Positions 61,771 through 64,000 of a DNA stretch of 64,000 bases are shown here, one piece after another (position 1 is the first letter of the stretch; every line of letters starts with the position of its first letter). The notes under the pieces were generated by a model. The model was not told where the DNA came from. It worked only from the letters and a program-made list of their open reading frames with translations, and did no database searches. The translations under genes were made by a program, and so were the position numbers. The DNA comes from Limnobacter humi (GTDB taxonomy: Bacteria; Pseudomonadota; Gammaproteobacteria; Burkholderiales; Burkholderiaceae_B), in the NCBI RefSeq assembly GCF_024518835.1, contig NZ_JANIGO010000001.1, positions 186,001-250,000 on the forward strand, written 5' to 3'.

Positions 61771-62469
61771 TCAGCCCATGAGCCTGGCCAGCTCATCAAG
61801 TCCTCGAACACTACAATCCACAGTCACGCTGGCCATGGTTTCGCCTTTGCCTGGCCCATGCTCGGATGGTCGGGCGACGAAACAGGTTTTCAAGCCCGCC
61901 TGCCGCGCCGCGGCAAGGTCTGAGGAGTGGGCCGCCACCATCATCACCTGCCATGGCTCCAGGTCAAAAGCCGCTGCTGTGTGTTGATACACCGCCAGCT
62001 TGGGTTTGTAATCCCGGGCAAGCTCTGCGCCCAAAACGGCATCCCACACAAAGCCGTTGCGCCGCGCCAGGTTCACCATCAGCGCAATGTGGCCGTTGGA
62101 ACACGGGGCAATGAACCGTTTTGCACGCAAGGCCTGCAAACCGGGTACAACATCAGGCCACGCATCCAGCCGGTGCCACGCCAAATTCAGTTCATGACGG
62201 GTGGCCTCATCGGCCGGAATATCCATGGCACCCAACACGTGGTCCAGGTTGATTCGGTGAAGCACATCCAGCTTGGAAAACGGAATCTCGCCGCTGCGCA
62301 CCCGCTCCATGGCAGGCTGGTACTGCGCTCGCCAGGCATCGGCCAAAGCACCCCAATCGGCCGCAATGCCCTGCCCACCCAAGATGCGGGCTGCCTCACG
62401 GGCCACACCCGAACGCCAGTCCACCAATGTGCCAAATACATCAAATACCACCGCCTTGATTTCTTCCAT
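61771..62469 (-). CDS. HAD-superfamily hydrolase, haloacid dehalogenase type II-like
   Basis: 232 aa from the ATG at 62469; the frame upstream to 62868 runs antisense to the kinase gene and is rejected. Motif I VFDVFGTLVDW (nucleophile D10), motif II CSNGH, a Lys in YKPK and motif IV VAAHSSDLAAAR. The acid motif IV differs slightly from 2-haloacid dehalogenases, so a phosphatase role is possible. Divergent from the sensor kinase gene. Confidence 0.82.
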   Translation of the reverse strand: MEEIKAVVFDVFGTLVDWRSGVAREAARILGGQGIAADWGALADAWRAQYQPAMERVRSGEIPFSKLDVLHRINLDHVLGAMDIPADEATRHELNLAWHRLDAWPDVVPGLQALRAKRFIAPCSNGHIALMVNLARRNGFVWDAVLGAELARDYKPKLAVYQHTAAAFDLEPWQVMMVAAHSSDLAAARQAGLKTCFVARPSEHGPGKGETMASVTVDCSVRGLDELARLMG

Positions 62470-62586
62470 GCCCTGCACTCCTGACCACATCACCCGCCAG
62501 CTTAACGAATGCGAATGCAGGATGCAGCCCCGCAATTTCCCCACTTCATGTTTAAATGCGGACGTGAACACTCCGATTGACGCTGC

Positions 62587-64000
62587 ATGAGCCGCACTCG
62601 CACCCCCCGTCGCCTTGGGCGAGATGGATTTTTTCAGGCACCGGAATCCATTCGCTGGGGCCTGGGGGTTTGGGGGCTGGGGTTTGCGATCATGATCGCC
62701 GCCGATGGGCACCTGGGATTCCGGGACTTCACAGGCATCCTGGTGGCGGCCAGTTGCCTGGCCAGCTTGCGGCTGACAACCCCCCAAACCCTGGTGTTCA
62801 ACATCGTGGGGCTGCTGGCATTCAACTGGCTGTTCGTGCCGCCACGCTACGACCTGGACATTCACCACAAACAGGATGTGGCCCTGTTGCTCATGGTCTT
62901 TGCATCAGGCGCGTTGATCAGCCTGTTGACCTCGCGTTTGCGCGAACTGCTGCAGGCTGAGCGCCATGTGGCCGATGAAACCGAAGACCAACTCAGACTG
63001 TCCGAGCAACTGTTGGAACAACATTCCCCGGAAAACAAGTTCAAGGTTCTTCAGCACTGGGTTTCCGAACTCGGCATCTCGCCCCTGCACGGGCTCATCA
63101 GCCCACACTGGCCGTATCGTCCGGCCTTGCACGCCCACACTGCGGTGGTTTTGAACAAACCCCACAAAACAGTGATTCGGGGCTTGATCGCCTCCTGCAA
63201 TGAAATCAGTGAACAGGGGCCACTCACCGGTCGGCATGAAAGCTCCAGCCTGCTTTATCTGCCATTGAAGTCTGGGGGACGCGCGTGGGGCTCGGTGGCC
63301 TATGCAGCACCCGTGGGCCTGACGCTGCGCCAGCAACTTCAGCAGATGGGCCAAGTGAAACGCTGGTGTGCCGTGCTGGCCAATGACCTGGAACGCTGGT
63401 ACACCCAAAGTACACTGGACCGTGTGCAACAGGAACATCGCAGTCAACAGTTGCGCAGCACCTTGCTGGCGGCCATTGCACACGACTTTCGGACCCCACT
63501 GGCCACCATGCTGACGGCCGTCGACCATTTGCGACACCGGCAACAGCCGCTGCCGGTGGCCGATGCCCAGACATTGGCCATCACCTTGAGTGATGAAATC
63601 CACCACCTCCAAAAAATGTCGGAGAACACCCTGCAACTGGCTCGGCTGGAGGCCAGCTCGCCGCCAGTGCCCATGCAATGGGAGAGCCTGCAGGAAATCT
63701 GCGGCACAGTGGCCCGGCAATTCCGCAAAGCCTACCCCACCCGAACATTGACTGTCACCTTGCCAGCAGAACCCTTGCTCATGGAATGCAATGCCGTGCT
63801 GATGGCCCAGGCCCTGGACAATCTGTTGGACAATGCGGCCAATTACAGTGCTGCAGATCAGGCGGTAGAACTTCAATTGGCCGAGGAGGGTGACCAGCGG
63901 GTGCTGCGGGTGCTGGACCGTGGTCCAGGCATTCCTGACGCCATCAAACCACGGGTGTTTGAATTGTTTGCACGCGGAGCCGACTTGGGATTGCCCGAGG
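62587..64000 (+). CDS. KdpD-like sensor histidine kinase (3' end outside window)
   Basis: At least 471 codons, open to the right edge with no stop, so the C-terminus is missing. A four-helix DUF4118-type membrane part ends in FNWLFVPPRYDLDIH, as in KdpD. A GAF-like linker follows, then the HisKA box AAIAHDFRTPLATM with the phospho-His, N-box DNLLDNAANYS and G1 DRGPGIP. The large N-terminal KdpD/USP cytoplasmic domain is absent, so it is a short KdpD-like kinase. A response regulator gene is expected just to the right. Confidence 0.88.
   Translation, partial: MSRTRTPRRLGRDGFFQAPESIRWGLGVWGLGFAIMIAADGHLGFRDFTGILVAASCLASLRLTTPQTLVFNIVGLLAFNWLFVPPRYDLDIHHKQDVALLLMVFASGALISLLTSRLRELLQAERHVADETEDQLRLSEQLLEQHSPENKFKVLQHWVSELGISPLHGLISPHWPYRPALHAHTAVVLNKPHKTVIRGLIASCNEISEQGPLTGRHESSSLLYLPLKSGGRAWGSVAYAAPVGLTLRQQLQQMGQVKRWCAVLANDLERWYTQSTLDRVQQEHRSQQLRSTLLAAIAHDFRTPLATMLTAVDHLRHRQQPLPVADAQTLAITLSDEIHHLQKMSENTLQLARLEASSPPVPMQWESLQEICGTVARQFRKAYPTRTLTVTLPAEPLLMECNAVLMAQALDNLLDNAANYSAADQAVELQLAEEGDQRVLRVLDRGPGIPDAIKPRVFELFARGADLGLPE

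Noticed and set aside
62470-62868. N-terminal extension of the HAD hydrolase
   Set aside because: It is antisense to the sensor kinase gene, and the HAD motif I starts 10 residues after the ATG at 62469.

Overview
The window looks like a chromosome segment of a betaproteobacterium, probably Burkholderiales. The grounds are a type IVb pilus locus, paired acyl-desaturase/ferredoxin-reductase modules, a MocR regulator, DUF2917, a KdpD-like kinase and a tRNA-Lys remnant. I cannot fix the genus without a search.

Region 1 (1-12152) is one end of a genomic island, visibly more AT-rich than the rest. It ends at a 3' half of a tRNA-Lys gene (12108-12152), the usual scar of tRNA-targeted integration. 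It carries the 3' end of a C5-cytosine methyltransferase (+) converging on a tightly packed five-gene minus-strand operon. In transcription order the operon encodes a sigma-70 (RpoD-type) factor with an N-terminal ankyrin extension, a MutL/MORC-type GHKL ATPase, a Z1-type helicase/ATPase, a PD-(D/E)XK (DUF4420-like) nuclease and an AIPR protein. The last four, with a methylase, form a recognised restriction-like defence constellation. The full-length vegetative-type sigma factor, overlapping the ATPase gene by 23 nt as first gene of the operon, is the most unusual thing in the window. An IS3-family element sits just upstream of the sigma gene.

Region 2 (12154-31999) is core-like metabolism and resistance. 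It has a desaturase/reductase operon with a DesT/FabR-like operator, a lipoprotein and a photolyase. A TetR-controlled divergent locus follows: SGNH esterase, GH31 glycosidase and a DUF1330-like protein on one side, and TetR, an AdeT-like binding protein and an MFS pump on the other. Then come a CadR-type MerR/CDF metal-efflux pair, an arsR-arsC-aqpS arsenic operon, a second reductase/desaturase operon, and a DUF305 + LVIVD-repeat pair.

Region 3 (32000-50440) holds a metal-dependent hydrolase lipoprotein with a membrane protein, a DUF4394 lipoprotein, and a type IVb (R64-like) pilus operon. The pilus operon runs into a DUF882 peptidase and a 1025-aa receiver/PP2C/receiver/PP2C/HATPase fusion. 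A STAS protein is encoded divergently at the other end of the pilus operon, so both halves of a partner-switching module flank it.

Region 4 (50441-64000) holds a GH17-GT2 beta-glucan synthase with a sulfatase-superfamily transferase, a DUF486 transporter, a secreted metallo-beta-lactamase-fold hydrolase, a divergent MFS/LysR pair, a MocR regulator, DUF2917, an Nramp-family transporter, a HAD hydrolase and, running off the right edge, a KdpD-like sensor kinase. No rRNA, complete tRNA or CRISPR array was seen.
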